From assembly GCA_013365325.1 (NCBI GenBank), contig JABVXV010000317.1, forward strand, positions 1-64,000: a stretch of DNA of 64,000 nt, written 5' to 3'. The notes beneath the pieces were generated by a model that was not told where the DNA came from, searched no databases, and was given only the letters and a program-made list of their open reading frames with translations. Made by a program: the position numbers and the translations under genes. The stretch's first letter is position 1. Every line of letters starts with the position of its first letter. Below, in pieces: positions 1-12,990 of the stretch. Source of the DNA: Dipetalonema caudispina. Lineage: Eukaryota; Nematoda; Chromadorea; Rhabditida; Onchocercidae.

Positions 1-117
<117 letters not shown>

Positions 118-692
118 TATTGTTAATTACTATTATTAATTGTTATTATTAATTATTATTATTACTTCTATCGCTGTTATTATTATGATAATATTACTGT
201 TATTGTAATCATTTTCTTACATTGTCAATGTATCATTTGTAAATGTGCGAGAATTATTTCAGTTCCAAAATCTTGCATTTAAATCATAAATTGTGGAAGA
301 AATATTTGGCATTTTTAGAATATTCATGATAGGAAAAAAACAAAAAAAAAAAAGAAAAAAATTTCCAACGAATAACACTTTGTATTACGGTAGAATATTC
401 GTTGAATCGTTAATCAAATTGTGTCCGAACATAATTTATGATAAATGCAACAAAAGGGGAAGTGGTTGAAAATGCCTTAGTTTTATTTTGACAATCCTCA
501 AAAAAAAAAGGGATAAGCAATTTGGAGGTCAACTAGCATATGTTAACTTCGATATTTCCAGGCTTAAAATTTACACTGTCCTGCCATTTAATGCAAGCAA
601 TATGTCTGATCAAATACTGAGCTAATCGTATAATTCGAATGGTTAATGCAAGAATATCTCAAATTTAATGAATTGATTATATATATTATATA

Positions 693-694
<2 letters not shown>

Positions 695-759
<65 letters not shown>
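695..759. repeat. (AT)n microsatellite
   Basis: About 32 perfect TA dinucleotide units follow a short imperfect TATA stretch. An open frame here would encode only alternating Ile-Tyr and is not a gene. Confidence 0.95.
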
Positions 760-762
<3 letters not shown>

Positions 763-1580
763 TTTAAATTTTGAAACTAAATTTTCTGGAAAATTTTATA
801 CCCATTTATTTATTTGTTCTAGTCTTGCTGTATACCTATGTTTACAATTATTATTTTTTTTAAAAAATTTATGTCTATCAATGTTTTATTTTGTTATCAA
901 AAAAATAAAAAAGTTACAAATGGTAATTAGATTATATTTAATATAATATTAGCGATTAAATATACCATTAAAAAGTGCACTGATAATATTATTAACAAAA
1001 TGACAATGATATTATCCTTTAAATTGGCCACAGTAAAATGTATCATTGGAATAGTAATTTGTGTAAATGATCTTATTTAAACGACCTGAAATATTTTCTA
1101 ATAAAATGAAATGTTATCTTTTAATTTTTGGTGAGCATCAGGAATATCTGAAATATTAATATTTATATAATTGATTTTGCATTCCTTTAACTTTCAATTA
1201 GGAATATAATGAATTTTTCTTATTTTCATTTTTCATAATTCTTTTTGTAAGTTTTAAATCGAACAATTCTGATAAATCCAATTTAACTGGTACTGCATTA
1301 ATTAATTTTATTGAGTAACTTTAGAATGAAACGATAAAAATAAACTCAAAATTGTAGTATCAATCAATTGGTAATATTACGCAAATTTTTTTTTTTTTCT
1401 ATATTGACTTAGTAATGATATGTTTTATTACCGATCCAGTTTTCAACATTTATCTATCACATTCACATACATTTTACCTAGTAAATAAGGAACTATTGTA
1501 GACTCCAACATTATCACCTATTCAGTGAACACTTGTAGACATATTTCCTTTTATGTATTTACATTTAATTTATTGCTATA

Positions 1581-1646
1581 ATCTTTGAAATTTCTTACAA
1601 TTACTTCATTATTTGATATGTGGAATGTAAAGAATTTGCAAATATT
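1581..1646 (+). ncRNA. Possible miR-1-like hairpin
   Basis: Bases 1621-1634 equal the first 14 bases of the conserved animal microRNA miR-1 (TGGAATGTAAAGAA, known from the family); the rest differs. The upstream arm at about 1582-1608 can pair imperfectly with it, leaving a loop of roughly 12 bases, so the match lies on the 3' arm as in true mir-1 precursors. Real miR-1 is almost invariant across animals, so this would be a diverged relative or a coincidence. No expression evidence is available. Confidence 0.25.
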
Positions 1647-3018
1647 ACACTTAGTCTTTTTTTTTAGATTTAAACAAATTCCTAATTTTTATATTTAATC
1701 TTTTCTCGATTTAAAAAAAAACGTCATTAGAATTTTTTTTTTTTTTTTACTACTTCCAATTAATACATTTGTTATTATCAATAAAATTTTTATATAACTT
1801 TATTATAAGTCATGTTTGAATGATCGATGCATGCATCATCTAATCAATTCAACTTTGATCATTAGAAAGTGTTGATAAGCTGTTATCATTATGAAACAAC
1901 ATCCTTATCAAAATACAATCTTATAAAATTTCATTAGTTAAAAAAAGGAGAAAAAAAAAACAAAAAAATTTATTATGAAAAAATTATCAAATAATTTAGA
2001 AATTATCAAGTGATTTGTTCCACAATGTCTCAAATGTAAAAAAAAAAAAAGAGAAAAAAAAAAAAAAAAAAAGAAAAATTATAGTTTTTTACTGAGTACT
2101 GAAGTCACAGAGCTATCGTAATTTCAAGTATGATTTTCAAAGGACACCTTTAGTGATGACCTTGTTCACAATACATCTTCCACTTCCTCTATTCATCCGA
2201 TCTTCCCTCCCCTTCCCTCTTTACTGATATTGAAACTTTTTATTGAATTTTGCATCATGAACAGTCGTTATGGATGAGGAATTTTTAAAAGTTCATGGGA
2301 ATTACGTGAATTGGTTGCTGACTTTTTCTTTCTTAATTCGTAAATTCTACACTTAACATTAAAGTCACGTATGAAAAGTTGAATTCTATGTCTATCAATC
2401 AATTTTCACTTTTCATCAATATTTTTTGCTTTAAATTAGTTTTAAATCTATAATTTTATATGGATTTAAAATTATGTTCACTGTGTCAAATCTTTACCTT
2501 TCTCCCAAATTTACACACTTTTACAAATTGTTTTAATTTCCTCTGCTAAATTTAACATATTGTAAATTGAATAGAAAAATAATGAACAAATAAAGGATTG
2601 ATATTAAAATTCAATTTTACAGAAAATTTCATTTCGATTATTTCAAACTTGTAGTTATACTACTATTATCCGATATTGTATTGAATTAAGAAATAATTGT
2701 TTAGCATTGCTGATAATGAAATTATGCAAATGTTCGTACGGTAGACAAAAGTATGAAAAATTATGCATGATTGTTGTTGTATTAAAAGAGAGAGAGAGAG
2801 AGAAAGAAGAGGTTGCTTCATCCAATCAATTTTAAGTGAAACTGTAATAGCAGCTGTAACTGATGTGTAAACAAAAAAAAAAATTTTTTTTGGATCAAAA
2901 AAGAACTTTTTTTTTTTTGCCCAATCAATAAAATATTCAAAAACATTGGTGTAAAAATGATTTAATAACATTTCTATCGAAAGATAAAAAAAAGCTTACA
3001 AAGATGATTTCCTTTTTT

Positions 3019-3051
<33 letters not shown>

Positions 3052-4026
3052 GTTTCATTCTAATTGATAACACTTTATTAAATAAAGCTAAGAATATTTT
3101 GATTACGTTTGCTGTGTTATTCAAAAGATTGATTCGTTTACATTTCTCACTTATTATCATTTCACTGCATCCTGTTTACCGTATTTCCGTATTTTCATCA
3201 CTTATATGAAGTTAGTTTAAAAAAAAAAAAAAAAAAAAAACGATTATTTTGTTTTTTTTTTTTTTTTTTTTTTTTGTTGAAAGATGCCAATTTGATGATT
3301 TATGTGCTAACTTTTTCATTTTCATCTTTTTTTCATTTTTTTTTTTTTTTTTTAGAAAAGTTATTGTTGTATGTTATGTTTCATGAATCAGTAGATGGCA
3401 AATGGATCCAACAAAGTATTATTATTAATATTAATAGTAATATTATTATTGTTATCATTGCATAGCATCGTTTTGATAACTGTACTGTCATGTAAAATAG
3501 TTATTTTCCTTTCTATATTTTCACATTGAAATAAATGATTGGTATATTTTAAGCATAAATTTACAATTTGAAGTGCGTTTGTTATTGTTTGGAAATGGTA
3601 ATGTAAAATATAATGTATAGTGAAATATTTTAAATAATTTTAACAAAATTTAAGCAAATTTAAATGCTCCATTCATTTTTGTTACAAAAAAAAAAAAAAA
3701 GCGCATGGAATACTTAAACTTTAAAATATTTTGTAAAAATTTTTAAGAATTTTTGTTCCCTCATCATCTAATTCGTATTTAATGAAATATTTTTTTTAAA
3801 AAAAAAAAAAAAGAAATCAAAATGATTATGAACTTTTTTGTTTTTTTTTTTTCATTAAAGAATAACTAATGCGCATTACAAATTGATTTATTCAATTGTT
3901 AATTAATAAAGTTAAAATTTGAAAATATTTTTTCAGTATTTGCTATATTTTCTCATAAATCTGAAGTGATTGAAAATCAAAACGAGCAGTTTCCCGTGAA
4001 TAGCATTAAAAGATAGAAATAAAGCA

Positions 4027-6795
4027 ATGCTTAGACGGGACTTTACGTGTTGGTCACAATCACCTGGTCACTCATCATTATATACACCTAATACATTCTT
4101 TCATCATCCAAAAGCAGTTCCAATTACGAATGATAATCGTTCAACAGCATTTCGTTTCGGTAAGTTAATTTAAATACAGAAGTACTATTTTCACTGATAG
4201 CGCAGATGATTTGCAATTCAAACTAACTTAATGAATAATAATAGAGGTTCCGGATTCCGGATTTCGGATTTCGTTTGCAAAAAATGTATGGATATGTTAG
4301 CAATGATTCATATGATAGAAATGAAGAAAGTGATGAATGAAATGTTATGATTATTAATTAACATCATTACCTCTTTCGACAATCACTGAGTTTTTCTAGA
4401 GGATGAAAATTATGAAAGTCTTAAAAAGATAACATTTTGAAAACTTTAAAATACAGGGAGCGAGAGGAAGAGTGGATAGAGAAAGAGAAGAAAAAAGAAA
4501 AAGTGTAACTTAAGTTCATGATAAATTTACGAAATTCAGTGAAAAACTTTGGTAATAAAAATACAAGAATGGGATGTATTACACTTACAAAAGAATTATT
4601 TCAAGTTAATTTTTTCAAATCAATAGATCTCTGTTGTTGTTGTTGTTGTTGTTGTTGACATCTAAAGAAAGGTGAAATTTCATGGATTAAGCTAAAATTG
4701 TGATATAGCGAATTATTTTAGGTTAATTATTGGGAAATATCTGTAACTGTTAATAGATGATATATATGACAATAACTTCATATGTTGTTATGTTTACTAC
4801 TTTTGTTATTATTATTCTTGTTGTTGTTATTGTTAATAAGAGAGATGGAAGGAAGAGAAAAATGAGAGGGTAAGAAGAGGATACAACGGATGACCTCAAT
4901 TAGTATTTGAGTGAAATGGTGACAGAGTATGAGGTTACTTTGATTGCTATTGCTTCTGATGGTTAGGTTCCAAGAAAAGACCTGTTGTTCTATATTTTTC
5001 AATGAATTTTGGTGGAATGAGACACCAAAGAGGATGAGTGAGTGATGGAATAGTGAGGGAAAAGGATGAAACCTTGAAAATGATTGTTGAAATGAGAGGA
5101 CACGCGTCCCAATCAATGTCAAAACCCTAATTACCTGTCCGGTAACCTCGGTACCACACGATGAGATAGTTGTTTGCATACGCTATGTATATATATATAT
5201 TTATATATATATAGATGTGTGTGTGTGTGTGTATTTTTGTGATTCGATTCTTCAATATCATAGAATATTCCATTTCGACTTCACAAAGCCAACATTACAC
5301 AAATACCACATTGTACGGCTATTTTTTATTCTCTCTTCTTTTTTTTTTTTTTTTTTTTTGTTTACTTTATGTTTGTTTCTAAAAAATTTTTCTTCATAAT
5401 AATGGGAAATTGGTAGAACTAAAATATTCTTCCTATCAAATTCAAGTTAGAATTTGGTAAAATAGAAATTAGGAATTTCAACTTTACCGAAACCAAATTA
5501 AAATTTTAACAACCTGGAGTAGAATTTTGAGAAAATTCAAAAATTTGAAATAAAAATTTCCCAAAACTTTTCACCTCTTTCCACAGCTAAGTGTTTGTTT
5601 TCCTTATTTACTTCATTTTTTTTTACTATAAGTGTAATAAAGTAATATTTCTTTTTACTTTTACTAAAATAACATTCTTTGACTAAAATGTAAAATTTTT
5701 AGTTTTATCCGTATAGTATTAAAACGGAAAATGCAAAAACTATTTTTATTTTTGTTTATATTTACAATAATTTGTAGTATAAATGTTGAGATAAAAATGG
5801 ATGATTTGATAACTTTGATAAAAGAGACGGAAATATCTCAATCATAATAAATGAGTAATAAAAAATATTTTTGATACTACCATCTTCTACTTCTTTCTAC
5901 GGATGCTAATTTGAACCATACGGATACGATCCTGTTGCTATAGTAGCAATCACCGCCTTGAATAATATTGAAGTATAAAATGATTTTTATTTTTCGGGAA
6001 TCGAGAAGATTTAATTGTGTATTTATTAACTGGCTAATACTTGGAATCATTAATAGCTTTTTCAAAAGGTCAATAAAACGAAATATTCTAGTGATTATCT
6101 ATTTAAAAAGCAGACAATCTGATGATTACTTATTCTTTCAACATTTCCCAACAGTACTAAGCATACCATTCTGAAACACTTCAAGTCATTAACTAATTGT
6201 GATAGCTGATAAAGCAAATATATGTGTACATATATAAATTACAATCTATACTAAGTTTCAAATTCGTCCATGCAATAAAATTATAAAATTCAAAAAATTA
6301 ATGAGCAATGTTATAGACTTCGGAACAACTGTAACAGACAGGGTTAATGATTTCGATGATATGCCATCAGTGAGCACTGTTAATACAGAATTCTATGATA
6401 CATGTCAACTAAACTTGTCGGATCATACGGCAACTCTTAATATCAGTATGTAATCAGCAATCTCTTTTTTTATTTTCTTTTTGTAAGATGAAATTGCTTC
6501 AATTGAATTGATTATTATCAAGTAATGTTTCATACACAAATTCCTTATTTCATCAGAAAATTTAAATAGCCAAAATTAGAATTAATTAATTGAAAAAAAA
6601 GTGATTCCTTCCATAAGCATTCTTATTTTGTTTTAGATGATAAGGATTCAATGATTGGAATGAGTGCCGGAAGTACGGTATCACGGCAAATGCCACCTAG
6701 TATCAATTGTTTATGTAACAATCGCTCACTAATTTCACAGTTTACTCATCACCATCATCATCATCATCATCAACAACAACAACAACAACAACAGC

Positions 6796-6829
<34 letters not shown>

Positions 6830-7250
6830 GCAACAACAACAACAGCAACAACAGCAACAACAACAACAACCGAATGAAGCATGGAATTCGGAAAGATGCT
6901 CACCGTATGGACAGTATCCGATGCAAACATATGTGCAGCATCCAGTACCAAGCGAATCCATGTCATCATCACCAAATTCTGAAACGGATGTCGAATATGG
7001 TCAACCATCATCACTGACATTACCGGGTCTAACAGGTATCTTTTTAAATTGTTAAATTTTCATTTTTTTAAGCATCTTCTAGAATCGTTTAGATATTAGT
7101 ACCGTAACTTTGATAACGTATGAAAGTTTGGTTATAATTTATGGGAACTTATTGCAACTTTGTTAATTATGGAAAGAGTTAGTATGATATTATTTTAACC
7201 GAACCATAATTAATGGTAATACGTTTTGTCCTATGATAATATATCTTTTT

Positions 7251-7285
<35 letters not shown>

Positions 7286-8062
7286 AACATTTCATTATCA
7301 CTCAGTTTTATGATAAAGATGGTAATTTTTTTTTCCTAAATTTTTCACTACTGCCAAAAAATAGATGAAATGTTTACACGTTTAAAACATCTAGTGCAAA
7401 AAAAACAAAAGATAAAAACATCGTTTCATTATTTTCTAAAACTTTCATCATTCTAATCTAAACATGTAAATTGTTTTAGAATGTACGTTTTTTTTTTGTT
7501 TCATATAATATTATATATTGCATATTTTTGTTAAATGCAAATTACATCATTTAGGTCCCATCCAACTTTGGCAATTTTTGTTGGAGCTTCTGATGACTGA
7601 ATCTACAAATTCTTGCATTGCTTGGACGGGTGATGGATGGGAGTTCAAATTGAATGATCCGGATGAAGTCGCACGTAAATGGGGTATTCGTAAAAATAAA
7701 CCAAAGGTTATTTAAACCATTGTTAATTTTTCAAATTTTAAAAGGAACAAGAATGGAGGAAGATGAGGGAGAAAAAAAAGTAATGTTGCAAAAATTACAT
7801 CATTAGTTAAAATTTAAACTTACGCATCAAAATATTGTAAAACTTGATAATATTATGAAAACTGTTGCAAATCACTATATTACAGATGAATTATGAAAAA
7901 CTTTCACGTGGTCTAAGGTACTATTATGATAAAAATATTATTCACAAAACACCCGGTAAACGATACGTGTATCGATTTGTATGCGATCTCACCTCGGTAC
8001 TACAAATGTCTGCTGAACAAATTCGTAGAAAAGTGGAGGTGAAACGTGAACTTGATCAGTGA
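4027..8062 (+). CDS. ETS-domain transcription factor (ETS1/2-like)
   Basis: Five exons fit in phase: 4027-4159, 6317-6445, 6637-7035, 7555-7706 and 7886-8062, giving 329 residues. The C-terminal ETS DNA-binding domain spans about residues 221-304, with [56 protein letters not shown] and [12 protein letters not shown] split by one intron after the KNKPK segment. The two Arg of LSRGLRYYY that contact GGA core DNA in this family are present. The sequence most resembles the ETS1/ETS2/Pointed class, but no Pointed (SAM) domain is visible. Residues 125-132 are eight His followed by 33 Gln. The domain lies at the very C-terminus, as in ETS1/2 and unlike nematode LIN-1. The start is the first ATG after an acceptor-like TAG; an extra upstream exon cannot be excluded. 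It is expected to act in the nucleus. The family call is firm, the subfamily moderate. Confidence 0.9.
4632..4657. repeat. (TTG)n microsatellite in ETS intron 1
   Basis: About eight TTG units lie inside the first intron of the ETS gene. Confidence 0.9.
5184..5231. repeat. (TA)n and (GT)n microsatellite
   Basis: A short imperfect TA array is followed directly by about eight GT units, in ETS intron 1. Confidence 0.85.
6747..6869 (+). repeat. Coding CAT/CAA tract (His8-Gln33)
   Basis: Eight His codons (CAT with one CAC) run into 33 Gln codons, nearly all CAA with a few interspersed CAG, within exon 3 of the ETS gene. The reading frame stays open on both sides. The antisense frames give long runs of Val or Cys and are shadows. 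Confidence 0.95.
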
Positions 8063-8467
8063 TTTCTTATCATTTTTCATTTTTAATACGAATCACTAAA
8101 TGTTAATTACTAGCCCAGACGCATTTTCATTGTATATTTTGAGGTGCATTCAATTTCATTATATATTTCAATACATCATTGTCAAATGCATGAAAATTAA
8201 CCTTATAAGGCATTTTATAGCAAAATTAGTATTATGTTCAGATTTTGCTGAAAAAAAAAGGAAATAAAAAACCAAAATCTTTGAAATTTTTTTTTTCTCT
8301 CAAATTTATGGAAAGAAAAAGCAAGTAATTTAAGAATATAATTAAATTTATTAAATTTTTCTTTGCCATTTGATCATATGTTAGTGATACTATAAGTGAT
8401 GTTAGGATGTACGATGAAATTCATCACAATTTTGCAGTTTTTTCTTTATTTTGGAAATGAATTTTTG

Positions 8468-8498
<31 letters not shown>

Positions 8499-10152
8499 AA
8501 AACATTGATTTGGAAAAAAAAGCAATGGAGTTTAATTTTCTTTTTACCTTAGCTTTATTCCATTTTTCGTTATCATTTTTTCTTTTCTTCCTTTTTCCTC
8601 CATTTTTAAATGTGCCTTTAAAATGTAGTAATTTTTGTTTTGATGCTTTGATGTTTGAATTTTAGTGCTCATCATTTTTGCATGTGACAAAGAAAAAAAA
8701 AATTGTTCATCGCATTTTCGAATGAAAAAAATTTTCAACTTTGTACAGGGTGTTTTTGTTTTTTTTTTTTTTCCTTAAAAGACTGAAAACATGTTATTAC
8801 TTGCTGAATGAATTCTTTTTTTTTAAAAAATTTGCCTAGTTTCTTTTTTCTAATGATTTTCGGAAATTTCTTTAGAAACTTTCTCCATTATAAGATGGAA
8901 AAAAATAGGCTGTTTATAACTTATTCAGTTAATTATTTATATTTACATATAAAGTTATTAAATATGAAGCCTTTCTTCTTTTTTTCATAATATAAGTATT
9001 AATTTGAGTTAGTTTCAACAAATTTGAAAATCTGGTTACTTTTTTAGGTTATCCAAATTTTTTTATAGATAATAATGTTGCATGAACAGTTAAGACAAAA
9101 AAAAAAAAAAAAAAAAAAAAAAAAGATAGACGATAAAACGTCGTTTTTCTGAATTATCATAAGGAACTGGTGATAGTTTCAAAATTCAAAGTAAACTTCG
9201 AACTTCATCATTTGAATAGATTAAATCGAACTTTTTTCACCAGCAATTGAAGGTTAATTTAAATTTATATTAAAACGAGTTTCATTGCAACATTTATTCT
9301 CTTCTTCATTTCATTTACAATCAACATCGTAAATTTCATTTAGATGACCTTTGCATAACCATTCTGATATGCAGTTAATTTGGCAGCAACGAAACATGTT
9401 ATTTGCAAAATAAAATACACAATTTCGTTTTCAACTAAAATTAAATAATTTTTCGAAATATTTTTCGCTTAAAAAAAAAGCTAGACTGAATCAAACAATT
9501 ACCATACATACTGTTTCTCCTTCTATGCAAAATTTGATTTCAAAAAAACAGAGAAAAAAAAAGTGTTGATATGGGAAGTATTATCAATAGTTGATCTTCC
9601 TGTATTATTATTTGTAAACAAATAGAATCATTTATTGCCTCATTTTAATGCAAATGTTTACCATTCTTTTAACTGTGCATAAAGCATTTAATTGAAATTA
9701 TAAATGTCAGGAAAAAAGTAAAGGTCATGCTTACTATAAAAGACAAAAGATTTTCTGAATCAATTATTAATTGATTCTAATTGCCTGAAATCAATAAAAT
9801 TTAAATGGCTGCAGTTAGAATATTGCTAATTTAAGAATATTGCTAATTTAAAGCAATAGATGTAATTTTCTTCCTTCTCAAAAGAAAAAAAAAAGCAACT
9901 CAAAACTTGCAAATTATTTTCTTGCAAAAAAAACATCAATTTAAGAAATAATCAGCAAAATCTAATAAAACAAAAGTGTTTTGTTTTTTTTTTTTTTTTT
10001 GGTAATTCACAAAATATTAAGCCTTGAATAATTTATAAATCAATATGAAAAATTAAACAATTAATTGTACGGCAATATGCGATCATATTATTTATTTATT
10101 TTTCATTTTTTGATCCAAATTTAAGGAATTAATTGTCATTATTGCATAATTT
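8063..10152. other. Intergenic stretch
   Basis: No supportable gene. It contains 3' flanking sequence of the ETS gene, poly-A runs (8468-8496 and 9100-9124), and a perfect tandem duplication of 17 bp at 9817-9850. Open frames here are short and homopolymer-driven. Confidence 0.6.
9817..9850. repeat. 17-bp perfect tandem duplication
   Basis: The unit AGAATATTGCTAATTTA occurs twice with no gap, at 9817-9833 and 9834-9850. Confidence 0.9.
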
Positions 10153-12990
10153 TTATGAAATATTCAGAATTTTCTTAGCCACTTTTATAACATGATCACT
10201 TTTTAGCATTGAATATACTTCAACAGCTTCTGAATATGGCATCGGAATATCAACACCTGTCATACGTTGAATTGGTGCATCTAAAGAATCGAACACATCA
10301 GATTTGACCATCTGGAATGTATGTATTATACAACACGTAACAAGAAATTGAACACATTTTAATTTTTACTATTTAAAACAAATAACTAATTTGAAATGCA
10401 TTAACATTGTACAAACATTCGAAGAATTAATGTTAAATTTTCACATTTTTGTAAATCACTTTGAATTTTATTATTGTTATTTATTATTATTATAAAAATC
10501 CTTTTAAAGTTTCTTTTCGATATTTTTATACCATCAATGATATTCAAAGCATGCCGAGTGGTTTCATAATTGTAAATTTTTCAGAATATTTGTTGACAAA
10601 TGTTTCTTTTTGGCATTTGAATATGGTTTTTTCATTAAAATATTTGAATTTGAAGAACATTAAAGTTTTCTTATCGATAAAGCAATGTGAATTTTCATCG
10701 AATATTATTACATTCATTTTGCAATCCGAATAATACATAAGTTTTTCTTACTTGGGCACTTATTTCAGCGCCAATATTGCAGAATGGTCAGCCAACTTCA
10801 ACAGTTATTAAACGAGAATCCTTGATGCATTCACTGTCTAATTGTCAAAGTTTTCGCAAATTTATTGGCTAAAAATTTGCACTTAAAATGTCACCTTTAA
10901 CCTTACTTCAAAGTTTATTGGTTCTAGTTAATCTTAGAGGAGTATTCTAAACATCATGCATTCCTTTAATCTAAAAGCGATATTACGGATGAGGAATTGG
11001 ATGTGTTAAATTTTAGGAGGGCAATTAATAAAAAACCTCAGCATTAATGCCTAGCTTGGCCAACTTTTCGGTACGATCAAAAGCTTGGGTCATCAATTTA
11101 CCATACGAAACCATTGTAACGTCGTTGCCTGGTACTTCAATTTTCGCTTTTCCAATTGGAGTTACAAAATTGGAGGAAAGAACTTCTAGCGATATCAGGA
11201 ATGTATGCCTATGCAATATTTCATCTTCCAACATAACAACTGAAGATTTATTAATTAAAATGTTAGTTGAAATTCATAATTTCTAAAGAAAGAAAAAAAA
11301 ATCATTCCCTCACGTTGAAAGAAATTTTCCGGATTCATTTGCTTTGAAAATCTATCATAAGCAGTTGATAGGTTTATTCTACTACGATTTCTAAATAACA
11401 ATCCGAAAAAAAAAAAAAAAAAGAAAAAACTGAATATTTCATGTGTCAAATGATCGCTTATAATTGATGATCATATTTCTAGAAGCAACCGGAATACTAA
11501 CCTGGGTTATCGTCTTGAATAGTAGCTTTTAAAAGTCCCTTTGCATCTTCGGAATTATATGGTATCACAACCTATAATTCTCTTTGATCAGGAAAAAGTA
11601 CCTTTCAATAAATATATAAAGATATGACAATTGTGTGGCGTTGGGACAAAGGGCATATCGAACATAGCCTAACATCATACTTTCGAATAAGGTCCACTTT
11701 TAATTGTCATATTTTAATTTGTCTGAAGGTTAAACTATCGATGGTCGATTTTTTAATAATAGAGGATATTAAGGGGATGAAAGAAATTTGAGCAATATCA
11801 AATTATTTTATTCATGTTTTTAAAAGTTAAAAAAAAAAAATAAATAATGTAAGAAAAAAAAAAAGGAAACATATTGAATGTGTTTTAAAATGAAGCTGTA
11901 TGTTTAAAACAAACTTTCAAATCAGGGCAGAACGCGAATCATAACGAAAAATCTTGTGTATGCTAGGCTGTAACATCAGGTGTTGGCCCATTTGGTCCAC
12001 GGAAGACAATTGGTACAGTCACCTGATGATAGATTTGATTTTATAGATTGAATTTTTGAGCAAGTTTTAAATTTTTCTTGAAATTTTTCATTAATACGAA
12101 AGTATTTGCAATTTATTATTAACTCGATGAACGATGAAAATACCAAGAAAATAATGCAAAAAAAAAAGGTAAAAAAAGTATTTTTGAGTTTTAAAAATAA
12201 AAATTAAAAAGCAACAAAGAAAAAAAAAAGTGTATGTCCATCTAAGGTTTACTATATACGAAAATGCAATGGTAGTTATTTTAAGCAATTTATTTATAAA
12301 AATAACAAAATTTTTAAAATCTTAAAAGAAAAACTTACTCGATCAGCTGACATTGGATGAAAACCCAAAAATCTTGCACCCACAGTCATTCCGGCAAAAC
12401 TCATTTCAGAAATTGGTGTATCGAAGCAACGTTTCTCACCATACTTCTTCATGATACCTTTTTAACACTGTAACAATTTAAAATATAAAATTTTACGAAC
12501 GATTTTTTTTTTACTGAATTATAGGTTTTAATTTTATACACGAGAGACGGTATTTCATAATGACTTAAAATATTTTCTAGTATAATTTTATACGTTCTAT
12601 TTCATTTCAGCCAAAGCATTTCAGATTTGCAGAAAATCAAATTTAGTGTTAAAATTAATTTTTGTTTAATAGCAAATCAAGTATTTTTGATATTTCCAAA
12701 GTTTGAAAAGGAAAAAAATAACGCAAACAATAAAGTGACAGTTATTATATAGTCTTTTTTTTTCATCAATTTCTCATAAAATTCAGCGGTATTTTCCCTT
12801 TATAAATTTTTTTTTTAAATTTAAAATTCATTAAATATTGATTGAAATTGACATAAAATTAAGTACACCTTGTAAGGGCCTTCATAATATGCTATTGCTA
12901 TTTCTTCACCCAATACGAAAACTCGTTCATCCGCAGCCATTTCTTCACCTAAAGCTTATGGGATCACTACCCTAACTTGAATACCATTTG
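10153..12990 (-). pseudogene. Pyruvate dehydrogenase E1 beta pseudogene
   Basis: Blocks matching the mitochondrial pyruvate dehydrogenase E1 beta subunit occur in correct order on this strand. About 12970-12870 holds an N-terminal block with ADERVFVLGEE. About 12465-12345 holds DTPISEMSFAGMTVGARF. About 12020-11955 holds VPIVFRGPNG. About 11585-11505 holds YNSEDAKGLLKATIQDDNP. About 11230-11030 holds VTPIGKAKIE and VSYGKL. About 10830-10745 holds DSRLITVEVG and GAEISAQV. 10316-10153 holds SDVFDSLDAPIQRMTGVDIPM and the C-terminus. In-frame stops break the first block (before ALGEEM), the FRGPNG block (a stop where the family has Gln before HTQDF) and the VEVG block (a stop where the family has Trp). 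The active-site region between FAGMTVG and VPIVFRG is missing. Introns are retained, so this is a duplicated rather than retroposed copy. A working copy is presumably elsewhere. Confidence 0.88.

Noticed and set aside
6742..7020. Open frames on the minus strand opposite the polyglutamine exon
   Set aside because: They encode only runs of Val, Asp or Cys created by the antisense of the CAT/CAA repeat.
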